Shown: one piece after another, positions 8,937 through 17,915 of the stretch
Position numbering within the stretch: position 1 is the first letter of the stretch
Layout: each line of letters begins with the position of its first letter
Assembly: GCA_019114385.1 (NCBI GenBank)
Contig: DXFP01000019.1
Span: 1-48,950, forward strand
From: Candidatus Ligilactobacillus excrementigallinarum
Lineage (GTDB): Bacteria > Bacillota > Bacilli > Lactobacillales > Lactobacillaceae
DNA: 48,950 nucleotides
Direction of reading: 5' to 3'
Program-made: the position numbers and the translations under genes
The notes under the pieces: model-generated
What the model saw: only the letters and a program-made list of their open reading frames with translations
The model's database searches: none
Told to the model about the DNA's origin: nothing

Positions 8937-11060
8937 ATGAAAAAAATAGGAAAGGAAATATGTAAGCGAATGTTTGATAAGAAGACTCATTATAAGATGT
9001 ACAAAAGTGGCAAAAATTGGATGTTTGGTGCAATCACCACTGCCACATTTTTGTTTGGCTTAAGTTCAGCAACAACTACTTCTCACGCTGACCAAGTTAA
9101 GGCGAATGCATCATCCGTTTCAACTGAATCAAGCATTAATCAAGCAGTTGTAAGTTCACAACAGTCACAAGTAGTACTTAGAAGTGCAAAGGCAGCTCAA
9201 AGTTCAGCTAAAACAACTGCTTCATTAACTGTTTCAAGTTCAGCTGCTTCTTCAGTTGCTTCATCAATTTCAAGTAAGGCTGAAAGCAGTGCTGAAACTG
9301 CAGTGCACAGTGCACGTGCAGTTAATTTTGCAGTTAAAAATCCAGTAAAGGCTTCAACTGCAAGTTCACAATCTACTGCAATTCAAAAACAATCATCAAC
9401 TACCTCAAAATCACAAAATGCGGAGACTTCATCAACTTCAAAGGTGGAAAATCCTACTCAATCACCAAACTTGAAGCTGCAAGTTTCTCAAACAACTAAG
9501 AGTTCAGTAAAGAGCAGTACTCAAGCAACAAAACAAACATCAGCTGCACAAGTTAAAAACAATGATGTGAAGGCTGCTCCAGCTAAAACAACGAAGCCTG
9601 CTGCAACAACTCAAACTTCATCTTCAAAGAAAGAAGAAGCACATTCATTTGCAGCTAGTCATCCAGACGCTGTGCAAGTTAAGGAAAATGGTCACTGGTA
9701 TTTGCGTGAAGATGGCAAGAACTTAACTGGTTTCCAAAAGATTGAAAATGACAAAGAACACAAGATTGTCTACTATAACAATCAAGGTCAGATGCAATAT
9801 GGTCAACAAAAGATCAATAATAACTGGTACTTATTCGACAATACAACCGGCGCAATGAAATTTGGTTATCAATGGTTGGATAAGGAAAGAAAAGAAGTTT
9901 ATTATGATCCAAATAAAGGTAATATGGTATACGGCCAACAAAAAATCAACGGCCACTGGCAATACTTTAACCGTGTAACCGGTGCTCAAGCAAAGAGCCA
10001 ATATATTTGGATTGCTGATCAAAATAAAGAAGTATACTATGACTGTTTAGGAAACATGGTCTATGGTCAGCAAAAGATCAATGGTAAGTGGCAATATTTT
10101 GACAATGTGACTGGTGCTCAAGCTAAGAACAAATTTGTCAATATTAAGGACCAACATAAAACTGTTTTTTATGATAAGAACGGTAATATGTTATATGGCC
10201 AACAAAAATTAAACGGCAAGTGGTACTTATTCGACAAGACAACTGGTGCAATGAAGACTGGGTTCCAAAACCTGAAGTCATACGGTCAAAACAAGATTTG
10301 TTACTACAATCCAGCAAATGGCCAAATGATGTATGGTCAACAAAAGATTAACAATAACTGGTACTTATTTGATAAGACAACTGGCGCACGCTTAACAGGT
10401 TTCCACTATCTTGGTGCATATGGTCAAAATAAGGAATGCTATTACAACCAAGATGGAACAATGCACAAAGGCTGGTTAGTCACAGATCGTTACACATACT
10501 ACTTTGACACTACAACTGGTGCTCAAATTAAGAATGCTTCAAAGAATATCAACGGTCGCTGGTACAAATTTGATCGTGACGGTCACTGCTTAGACTTTAA
10601 TCAACGTGTAGTTAACTGGTTTGAAAGTCGGAAGGGTAAGTTAACTTACTCAATGTCCGGTTCACGGAACGGGGCAGATGGCACAGCTGATTGCTCAGGC
10701 TCAATGACGCAAGCAATTCGGGATGCTGGTGCAGGTGCATATTCATACTTGTATAACACTGAAACATTGCATGATTACTTACGTGCAAATGGCTACTACT
10801 TGGTAACAGCAAATGGCAGCTTTACTCCAAAACGTGGAGACGTAATTATCTGGGGCAAACGTGGACAAAGTGCGTGTGCTGGCGGTCACACGGTAGTAAT
10901 TTCACAAGGCGGTAAGGATGCACAATGTATCTCAACTTGCTACTACACTAATGGTCAACGCGGTACGGCGGTACAAGAATTGCCATACTGGTGGTACTGG
11001 AAATTGAATGGCAGTCCATACTACTATGTATATCGCCAACGTGATGAATTTAGAAATTAG
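8937..11060 (+). CDS. Secreted cell-wall hydrolase: KxYKxGKxW signal, Ser-rich linker, glucan-binding repeats, C-terminal phage-type peptidoglycan amidase (Amidase_5 / NlpC-P60-like)
   Basis: HYKMYKSGKNW signal; repeats YxxxNKEVYYDxxGNMVYGQQKINGKWQYFDxxTGAQ; C-terminal NGADGTADCSGSMTQAIRDAGA...ETLHDYL...RGDVIIWG...GGHTVVIS. Confidence 0.88.
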   Translation: MKKIGKEICKRMFDKKTHYKMYKSGKNWMFGAITTATFLFGLSSATTTSHADQVKANASSVSTESSINQAVVSSQQSQVVLRSAKAAQSSAKTTASLTVSSSAASSVASSISSKAESSAETAVHSARAVNFAVKNPVKASTASSQSTAIQKQSSTTSKSQNAETSSTSKVENPTQSPNLKLQVSQTTKSSVKSSTQATKQTSAAQVKNNDVKAAPAKTTKPAATTQTSSSKKEEAHSFAASHPDAVQVKENGHWYLREDGKNLTGFQKIENDKEHKIVYYNNQGQMQYGQQKINNNWYLFDNTTGAMKFGYQWLDKERKEVYYDPNKGNMVYGQQKINGHWQYFNRVTGAQAKSQYIWIADQNKEVYYDCLGNMVYGQQKINGKWQYFDNVTGAQAKNKFVNIKDQHKTVFYDKNGNMLYGQQKLNGKWYLFDKTTGAMKTGFQNLKSYGQNKICYYNPANGQMMYGQQKINNNWYLFDKTTGARLTGFHYLGAYGQNKECYYNQDGTMHKGWLVTDRYTYYFDTTTGAQIKNASKNINGRWYKFDRDGHCLDFNQRVVNWFESRKGKLTYSMSGSRNGADGTADCSGSMTQAIRDAGAGAYSYLYNTETLHDYLRANGYYLVTANGSFTPKRGDVIIWGKRGQSACAGGHTVVISQGGKDAQCISTCYYTNGQRGTAVQELPYWWYWKLNGSPYYYVYRQRDEFRN
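9654..10600 (+). repeat. Tandem glucan-binding repeats inside the amidase gene
   Basis: Repeated VYGQQKIN(N/G)xWYxFDxxTGA(M/Q) modules. Confidence 0.85.
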
Positions 11061-11134
11061 GAGAATCGAACACCAATATAGCTTGGTGGCTCGAAGCTTG
11101 ATTACGCAAAATCCTTAAAAATATTAAGAGAAGG

Positions 11135-11242
11135 TGTGACAAAACACCGCAAGCAGGCATGTTGTAATGAAAAAATCAAACGAATTACGTAGGATTGATT
11201 CGGAGGTTTTTGAATTTACAGGCATGCCTGTTTGTTTTGGAA
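11135..11242 (-). repeat. Palindromic dispersed element family 2, copy 2 (inverted relative to copy 1)
   Basis: Reverse complement reads CCAAAACAAACAGGCATGCCTGTAAATTCAAAAACCTCCGAATCAATCCTACGTAATTCGTTTG...TTACAACATGCCTGCTTGCGGTGTTTTGTCACA. Confidence 0.85.
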
Positions 11243-11600
11243 ATAAATTATGCGGATATAAGAATAGAGGCTGGACTTATGTTACACCTTTTTTGAAAAT
11301 AAATTGCAATCATTTTCAAAACTAATGAAAATTTACTAAAACTGTTTACTAAATCATCCGAAACAGGACTTAAGATTTTTTTATAGAATATAAATAATTA
11401 ATTTCTATTAAAAAGTTAAACGGCAATAATTATTGAAAACATAAGTGTTGAATTAAATTAATAAAGATTAAATTCTGTCAAAGTTTGAAGAAAATATGAA
11501 TAAAAAAGGATAAGATTTTGAATTGAGACTTTTATTTATTGGTAAAAAATGTTAAATTGTTTATGCAATTGAATGCAATTTTATTTAACAAAATCGGAAA

Positions 11601-14600
11601 ATGGAGATGAAGCTTTTGGGTAAAGAAGTCAAAAAACGTTACAAAATGTACAAAGCAGGCAAGCATTGGGTAACAGCTCCTATTGTATTCCTTGGCATGG
11701 CCATGGGAATCGAAATGAGCGGCTCACATGTTGCTGCGGATACTGTACAAACAAATAACAATAGTCAAGCAAGCGCAAATCAAAGCGTTTCGCAAGTAGC
11801 TCAACAAAGCTCAGTGAAGACAAGTAAGGAAGTCACTTTGAGTTCATCAACAGCTGCACAAAAGGCACCCCGGACAATGTTGGCTGCTCAACCACAAACA
11901 GCTGCAAAAAGCTCAAGTGTTTCTAGTTCTAGTTCACAAGCAGAAAAATCATCAAGTGCTGCAACTTCAAGTTCAAAACAATCAACTCAATTAGTTGCAA
12001 CATCTGAAGCTGCCAAGTCATCTTCTGCAAAGTCTAACTCAACAGCTTCATCAAAGGCAGATTCAAATAAATCAGTTTCAACTCAAACAGATAAGACATC
12101 TGCTTCAACAAGCTCAAAGAGTTCATCAACAGTTAGTTCAGCAAGTTCTGTTCGATTACAAAAAGCACAACAAGCTGAACAACATGATAATGCTATTCAA
12201 GTTAAGAAGAACGGTAAGTGGTACTTACAAAACAAAGAATCAAAGCAAAATTATACTGGATTCCAATTTATTAAAAATCAAAACAAGACAGTTTACTATA
12301 ATCCACAATCAGGTGCCATGGTCTATGGTCAACAAAAGATCAATAACAACTGGTACTACTTTGACAAAGTAACTGGTGCAATGAAGTTTGGTTACTACTG
12401 GATTAAGGAACAACAAAAAGAAGTTTATTATGATCCAAACAAGGGAAATATGGTCTATGGTCAACAAAAGATTGACGGCAAATGGCAATATTTCGACAAA
12501 AAGACCGGTAAGCAGATTAAGAGTTCTTACTACTGGATTAAGGAACAAAATAAAGAAGTATACTATGATCATTTAGGAAACATGGTTTATGGCCAACAAA
12601 AAATCAATGGTAAATGGCAATATTTTAACCGTGTAACCGGCGCTCAAGCAAAGAGTCAATATATTTGGATTGCTGACCAAAATAAAGAAGTATACTATGA
12701 CCGGCTAGGAAACATGGTTTATGGTCAACAAAAGATTGACGGTAAATGGCAATACTTTGACCCAATCACAGGCGCTCAAGCAAAGAACCAATTTGTAAAT
12801 ATTAAAGATCAAAACAAGACCGTTTACTATGATGACTTAGGAAACATGGTTTATGGACCACGGACAATCAACGGTGGTAACTACTTGTTTGATTTAGTAA
12901 CAGGTGCTTTGATTGCTTATAAAGGTAATGAATTGCCTGCATCACTTAACTCAGCTTCAATGAACCAAGTTGATGGTTATTTGACATGGGATGGCTGGTT
13001 CCGTCCAACTCAATACCACCAAAATGGTAAGACATGGGTTAACTCAGGTGTAACTGATTGGCGTCCATACTTGATGTATGCATGGCCTTCAAAAGATGTC
13101 GAAGCACAATATGTTCAATACTTTGTAAATAATGGTTATGCTGACTCATCATTAGGCTTAACAAAAGACAGTGTTAAGGCCTTATCAAAGGACACACCAA
13201 CACAAATTTTGAACAACTATGCTTCAAATTTGCGTGATTCAATTGAAAAAGAAATCTACAAGGATAACTACAGCACAGCAAAGCTTTCAAATACAATGAA
13301 AGCCTTCATGTTGACTATTCCTGATTTCTCATTAGATTCAGAATTACCAGTTGAAACTCATCAAGGTTACAAGCCAGAAGTTAGTGGAACAATCGATGAT
13401 GATCAAATTACATTTGTAAATAATGATTCACACAATCAAAAAGAAGGTAATACTGCTTATGCTGACAGTAATTATCGTTTAATGAACCACACAATTATTA
13501 ATCAATATGGTGGTCAAGATGTAAAGGAAATCTCACCTGAATTATTAGTTGGTACAGATATTGATAACTCAAATCCAATTGTACAAGCTGAAAACCTTAA
13601 CTGGGAATATTTCTTATTACACTACAGTACAATTCAAGGTCAAGGCGACGATGGTAACTTTGATGGTTTTCGTGTCGATGCTGCAGATAATATTGACGCT
13701 GACGTATTGATGCAAATGGGTCAATTAATGAATGATATGTATCATACTCGTGAAAACAATGCGAATGCTGATAATCACCTTGTATATAACGAAGGCTATC
13801 ACTCAACAGCTGCACAAATGTTGAACCAAAATGGTAACCAGCAATTGTATATGGATTCAGATTTATTCAACACATTCCGAAATGTATTGGCAAACCAAAC
13901 AAGTATGCGGAATAACATTGGTGATTTAGCTTCAAACAGTATCGTAAATCGTTGGAATGATACAACAGAAAACCAAGCTACACCAAACTGGTCATTTGTA
14001 AACAATCATGATCAAATCAAGAACATCATTAACCAAATTATCGTTGATGAACATCCTGGTCAAACAGATATCATGGCAAATGGCTACAAACCTGAATATG
14101 CAACTCAAGCATGGGAAGAATACTACAAGGATGAAGCACAAACTAACAAGAAGTATGCTTTATACAATGTTCCTGCCCAATATGCATTATTATTAACAAA
14201 CAAAGATACAGTGCCTCAAGTTTACTACGGAGATATGTTCAAGGAAACAGATCAATACATGCAAACTAAGGGTATGTACTATGATGCAATTGCAACCTTA
14301 TTGAAGGCTCGTAAGAAATATGTTGCTGGCGGTCAATCAATGACAGCCTTTGGTGACGATTTGATTGCTAGTGTTCGTTATGGTAAAGGCATTATGGATA
14401 AGAACCAAACAGGCAATGATGCAATCAGCAGAACAAGCGGAATTGCAGTAATTGTAGGTAACAACCAAAATATGGTTCAAAATACAATTACAGTATCAAT
14501 GGGTAAAGAACACGCAAACCAAAAATACAATTGCTTAATTGGTACAACAGATAATGGTTTATCATACAATGGTCAATCATTGTGGACAGATGGCAATGGC

Positions 14601-16433
14601 GATTTGCATATTACAGTTAAAGGTTACGCCAATCCGTATGTGAGCGGCTACTTAAGTGTTTGGGTTCCAGATGGTGTCGCAGCAGACCAAGATGCAACTA
14701 CTGCAGCTTCAACTGCTAAAAACACAAGCGGTAAGACATATCAATCAAATGCTGCATTAGATTCACACGTAATTTATGAAGACTTTAGTTTGTATCAACC
14801 ATATGCAGATTCACAAGAAACAACTGCTTATGTTCAAATTGCAAACCATGCACAAGATTTTAAAGATCTTGGAATTACAGACTTCTGGTTTGCTCCACCA
14901 TATCAATCATTTGATATGAGTCGTTACCACGAAGGATATGCGGTAACAGACCGTTATGACTTAGGTCATAGCAAGGCAACTAAGTATGGTACTGATACAC
15001 AAATGATTGCCGCAGTTAAAGCCTTGCACAAGGTAGGCATTAAGGCACAAGTTGATATTGTTTTGAATCAAATGCTTGGCTTATCAGGCAAAGAAGTTGT
15101 AACAGGTACACGTACTGACAACTATGGTAACCAAATGAGTGTGGATGGTCAGACATTCAAAGACAAACTTTACATGGGTTATGTTGATGGCGGCGGCCAA
15201 GGTCAGCAACAATATGGTGGTGCATTCTTAGATCAATTGAAACAAATGTATCCAGACTTGTTCACAACTAAGGCTGGTTCAACTGGAGTTGCTCCAGACC
15301 CATCAGTTAAGATTACTTCATGGCTTGCTAAGTATGAAAATGGTACTTCATTGCAAAGTTCAGGTATGGGAACAGTAGCTCAAAGAGAAGATGGCACATA
15401 CTACTATCTTAATGATGGCAAGACGGCAACTGCGTTCAACACAACAGTTCCTACTCAATTCACTCAAAGTGATTACTGGGTAGCCAATGCAGCTGCTCCA
15501 GGTTGGCAAACATACGGCAGCAACAAGTACTACATCTTGAAGGATGGTACAATGGCACTTGGTCACCAAAAGATTAATGGCAAGGACTATTACTTCAATC
15601 CAGAAGGCGGTCAATTAGTATCAATCGATGGTAAAATGGCTGACGGTCAACGGAAAGTCAATGGTAAATGGCAATATGTAAACCCTGTAACCGGCAAGCA
15701 AGCACGCAACTGCTATGTATGGTTAGCTTCACAAAACAAGGAAGTTTACTATGATAAGAACGGTAACATGGTCTATGGTCAACAAAAGATTGATGGTAAG
15801 TGGCAATACTTTGATAAGGTAACTGGTGCTCAATTGAAGGACAGTTACTTATGGATCAAGGAACAAAACAAGGAAATCTACTATGACAAAGATGGTAACA
15901 TGGTATACGGCCAACAATTGATCAACAACCACTGGCAATACTTTGATCCAGTAACAGGTGCCCAAGCTAAGAACCGTTACGTATGGATTAAAGATCAAAA
16001 CAAAGAAGTATACTATGATGGCTTAGGCAACATGGTATATGGTCAAAAGCAAATTAATGGCAAGTGGCAATACTTTGACACTACAACTGGTAAGCAAGCT
16101 AAGAACCAATACATCCACATTGCAAGCCAAAATAAGTGGGTATACTATGACAAAGACGGCAACATGGTATACGGCCAACAAAAGATTAATGGCAAGTGGC
16201 AATACTTTGATAAAGTAACTGGTGCACAAGTAAAACAACAATACTTATGGATTCCAGAACAAAACAAAGAAGTATACTACGATAAGGGCGGTAACATGGT
16301 GTATGGTTGGCAAGTAATTGATGGCCATACTCAATACTTTGACCCAATCACAGGTGCTCAAGTAAAGAATACAACAATTACAATTGACGGTAAGAGTTGC
16401 ACATTTGACGCTTATGGAAATCTTGTAGACTAA
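11601..16433 (+). CDS. GH70 glucansucrase/alpha-glucanotransferase (GtfB-type motifs), KxYKxGKxW signal, glucan-binding repeats on both sides
   Basis: RYKMYKAGKHW signal; circularly permuted GH70 motif order: II FDGFRVDAADNIDADVL, III NEGYHSTAAQ, IV FVNNHDQIKN, then I VDIVLNQMLGLSGKEVVTGTRTDNYGN. Confidence 0.92.
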   Translation: MEMKLLGKEVKKRYKMYKAGKHWVTAPIVFLGMAMGIEMSGSHVAADTVQTNNNSQASANQSVSQVAQQSSVKTSKEVTLSSSTAAQKAPRTMLAAQPQTAAKSSSVSSSSSQAEKSSSAATSSSKQSTQLVATSEAAKSSSAKSNSTASSKADSNKSVSTQTDKTSASTSSKSSSTVSSASSVRLQKAQQAEQHDNAIQVKKNGKWYLQNKESKQNYTGFQFIKNQNKTVYYNPQSGAMVYGQQKINNNWYYFDKVTGAMKFGYYWIKEQQKEVYYDPNKGNMVYGQQKIDGKWQYFDKKTGKQIKSSYYWIKEQNKEVYYDHLGNMVYGQQKINGKWQYFNRVTGAQAKSQYIWIADQNKEVYYDRLGNMVYGQQKIDGKWQYFDPITGAQAKNQFVNIKDQNKTVYYDDLGNMVYGPRTINGGNYLFDLVTGALIAYKGNELPASLNSASMNQVDGYLTWDGWFRPTQYHQNGKTWVNSGVTDWRPYLMYAWPSKDVEAQYVQYFVNNGYADSSLGLTKDSVKALSKDTPTQILNNYASNLRDSIEKEIYKDNYSTAKLSNTMKAFMLTIPDFSLDSELPVETHQGYKPEVSGTIDDDQITFVNNDSHNQKEGNTAYADSNYRLMNHTIINQYGGQDVKEISPELLVGTDIDNSNPIVQAENLNWEYFLLHYSTIQGQGDDGNFDGFRVDAADNIDADVLMQMGQLMNDMYHTRENNANADNHLVYNEGYHSTAAQMLNQNGNQQLYMDSDLFNTFRNVLANQTSMRNNIGDLASNSIVNRWNDTTENQATPNWSFVNNHDQIKNIINQIIVDEHPGQTDIMANGYKPEYATQAWEEYYKDEAQTNKKYALYNVPAQYALLLTNKDTVPQVYYGDMFKETDQYMQTKGMYYDAIATLLKARKKYVAGGQSMTAFGDDLIASVRYGKGIMDKNQTGNDAISRTSGIAVIVGNNQNMVQNTITVSMGKEHANQKYNCLIGTTDNGLSYNGQSLWTDGNGDLHITVKGYANPYVSGYLSVWVPDGVAADQDATTAASTAKNTSGKTYQSNAALDSHVIYEDFSLYQPYADSQETTAYVQIANHAQDFKDLGITDFWFAPPYQSFDMSRYHEGYAVTDRYDLGHSKATKYGTDTQMIAAVKALHKVGIKAQVDIVLNQMLGLSGKEVVTGTRTDNYGNQMSVDGQTFKDKLYMGYVDGGGQGQQQYGGAFLDQLKQMYPDLFTTKAGSTGVAPDPSVKITSWLAKYENGTSLQSSGMGTVAQREDGTYYYLNDGKTATAFNTTVPTQFTQSDYWVANAAAPGWQTYGSNKYYILKDGTMALGHQKINGKDYYFNPEGGQLVSIDGKMADGQRKVNGKWQYVNPVTGKQARNCYVWLASQNKEVYYDKNGNMVYGQQKIDGKWQYFDKVTGAQLKDSYLWIKEQNKEIYYDKDGNMVYGQQLINNHWQYFDPVTGAQAKNRYVWIKDQNKEVYYDGLGNMVYGQKQINGKWQYFDTTTGKQAKNQYIHIASQNKWVYYDKDGNMVYGQQKINGKWQYFDKVTGAQVKQQYLWIPEQNKEVYYDKGGNMVYGWQVIDGHTQYFDPITGAQVKNTTITIDGKSCTFDAYGNLVD
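12186..12915 (+). repeat. N-terminal glucan-binding repeats of GH70 gene
   Basis: About 44-aa (132-bp) units QYIWIADQNKEVYYDRLGNMVYGQQKIDGKWQYFDPITGAQAKN. Confidence 0.85.
15520..16430 (+). repeat. C-terminal glucan-binding repeats of GH70 gene
   Basis: Same ~132-bp units repeated to the stop codon. Confidence 0.85.
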
Positions 16434-16448
16434 TAGAAAATAATAAAA

Positions 16449-16484
16449 AATGCAGCTTCGCAATCGCGAGGCTGCATTTTTTTG
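16449..16484. terminator. Rho-independent terminator
   Basis: ATGCAGCTTCGC-aatc-GCGAGGCTGCAT + T7. Confidence 0.85.
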
Positions 16485-16751
16485 TTATTTAGTAATTGAA
16501 CGATATAATTCGAATGATAGGCGTTTTACATCATATTGAGCATCTGGGAGTATCTTTTCATGCATGATAAAATAACTACCAATTTGGTTAATAAAGATAC
16601 GCAGCAGTTCATAAAGGGATAAATCCTGGTTAAATTTATCAAATCGGCTTAATAATTCCAATAGCTTAGGACCAATCTCGGAAACACTTGTTTGTAAAAG
16701 AGAAACGAAGCGCTGCCGAATTTTATCATCAATGAGGATGCCGGTAATCAA
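16485..16751 (-). CDS. Small helical protein, possibly an orphan bacteriocin-immunity-like protein
   Basis: 88 aa, helical pattern (LLELLSRFDKFNQDLSLYELLRIFINQIGSYFIMHEKILPDAQYDVKRLSFELYRSITK). TTG start and no clear RBS; family guess only. Confidence 0.35.
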   Translation of the reverse strand: MITGILIDDKIRQRFVSLLQTSVSEIGPKLLELLSRFDKFNQDLSLYELLRIFINQIGSYFIMHEKILPDAQYDVKRLSFELYRSITK

Positions 16752-16831
16752 AATAATTTGTCAAATGTGATTGCCAAAAAATGGTTTGTTATAATAAATA
16801 TTGATTAACATAGCAGGAAGTAGCGAATAAT

Positions 16832-17848
16832 ATGAGTAAGTATCTGATAACGGGACTGGATTTGAGTAAAAATAATGCCGGTCCGAAAGCTCGCACAGAT
16901 ATTAATTATTTTTTGCGGCAAGTTGGATTCCGTGATTTGTGCAAATTTGACTTTAAACAAGCGTTTATCCATTGGAGAAAACATGAATATATGTGGCACC
17001 AGATTCCGCAAGCTTTGGAAAATTTAAAAGGGCAGGATTCAACTGTTGTATTTCAGTATCCAATTTATTCCAAACTATTGATGCAGCGAATTTTACGAGC
17101 AGCAAAGGAAAATGTACGGCGTTTTTATGTAATTGTCCATGATTTGGAATCATTGCGGATTTTTAAAAACCGGCCCGGATTTCAACAATTTGAAGTAAAT
17201 TTCTTCAATCAAACATCTGGATTGATTGTCCATAATGATCATATGAAACAGGCATTACGGGAAATGGGAGTAAAGGTGCCGATGGTGTCGTTAGAGATTT
17301 TTGATTATTATGATGATGCATCATTAATGACTACACGGCTTTTTAATCGGCAAGTAGCTTTTGCGGGTAATTTAGCTAAGGCAAACTTTTTAGAGAGGTG
17401 GAATTTAAAGCAATCTATTCATTTATATGGACCGCATAAGCATTTGCACTATCCTGAAAATGTTAAATATTGCGGCTTATATTCACCAGAGGAGTTACCA
17501 AATCATCTGCAAGAAAGTTTTGGCTTGATTTGGGATGGAAATCGTTTGGATGAATGTAATGGAATGTATGGGGATTATTTAAAATACAATAACCCGCATA
17601 AAACTTCATTGTATCTCAGTTCAGGGATGCCTGTGATTGTGTGGAATCAAAGTGCCATGGCTGATTTTGTTAAGCAGCAGCACGTTGGTATTGCGATTGC
17701 GGATTTGCATGACCTTGATCAGTTGCTACCAACCATGTCAGCAGCCGATTACGCTGAAATGCAGCATAATGCGGTTAAATTGGCAAAGAAGCTGCGGACG
17801 GGCTGGTATATTAAACGCGGAATCGAAAAATTGATGCAATTAAACTGA
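16832..17848 (+). CDS. Gtf3-like glycosyltransferase (paralogue of 5217-6227)
   Basis: GLIVHNDHMKQAL, VSLEIFDY, AFAGNLAKANFL, ESFGLIWDGNRLDEC, YNNPHKTSLYLSSGMPVIVW. Confidence 0.75.
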   Translation: MSKYLITGLDLSKNNAGPKARTDINYFLRQVGFRDLCKFDFKQAFIHWRKHEYMWHQIPQALENLKGQDSTVVFQYPIYSKLLMQRILRAAKENVRRFYVIVHDLESLRIFKNRPGFQQFEVNFFNQTSGLIVHNDHMKQALREMGVKVPMVSLEIFDYYDDASLMTTRLFNRQVAFAGNLAKANFLERWNLKQSIHLYGPHKHLHYPENVKYCGLYSPEELPNHLQESFGLIWDGNRLDECNGMYGDYLKYNNPHKTSLYLSSGMPVIVWNQSAMADFVKQQHVGIAIADLHDLDQLLPTMSAADYAEMQHNAVKLAKKLRTGWYIKRGIEKLMQLN

Positions 17849-17867
17849 AAATTTTACATACAAAAAA

Positions 17868-17897
17868 CCCATAGTTGAGGCATTTCTCAACTATGGG
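17868..17897. terminator. Bidirectional terminator between convergent genes
   Basis: CCCATAGTTGAG-gcattt-CTCAACTATGGG with flanking A and T tracts. Confidence 0.85.
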
Positions 17898-17915
17898 TCT
17901 TATTTTATCTTCAGA

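Noticed and set aside
12309-12572. Antisense and alternate-frame ORFs in GH70 repeats (also 15995-16463)
   Set aside because: Generated by repeat periodicity inside a strongly supported coding frame.
12186-16430. Regular repeats considered as CRISPR-like
   Set aside because: Contiguous coding 132-bp protein repeats with no variable spacers; no cas genes in the window.
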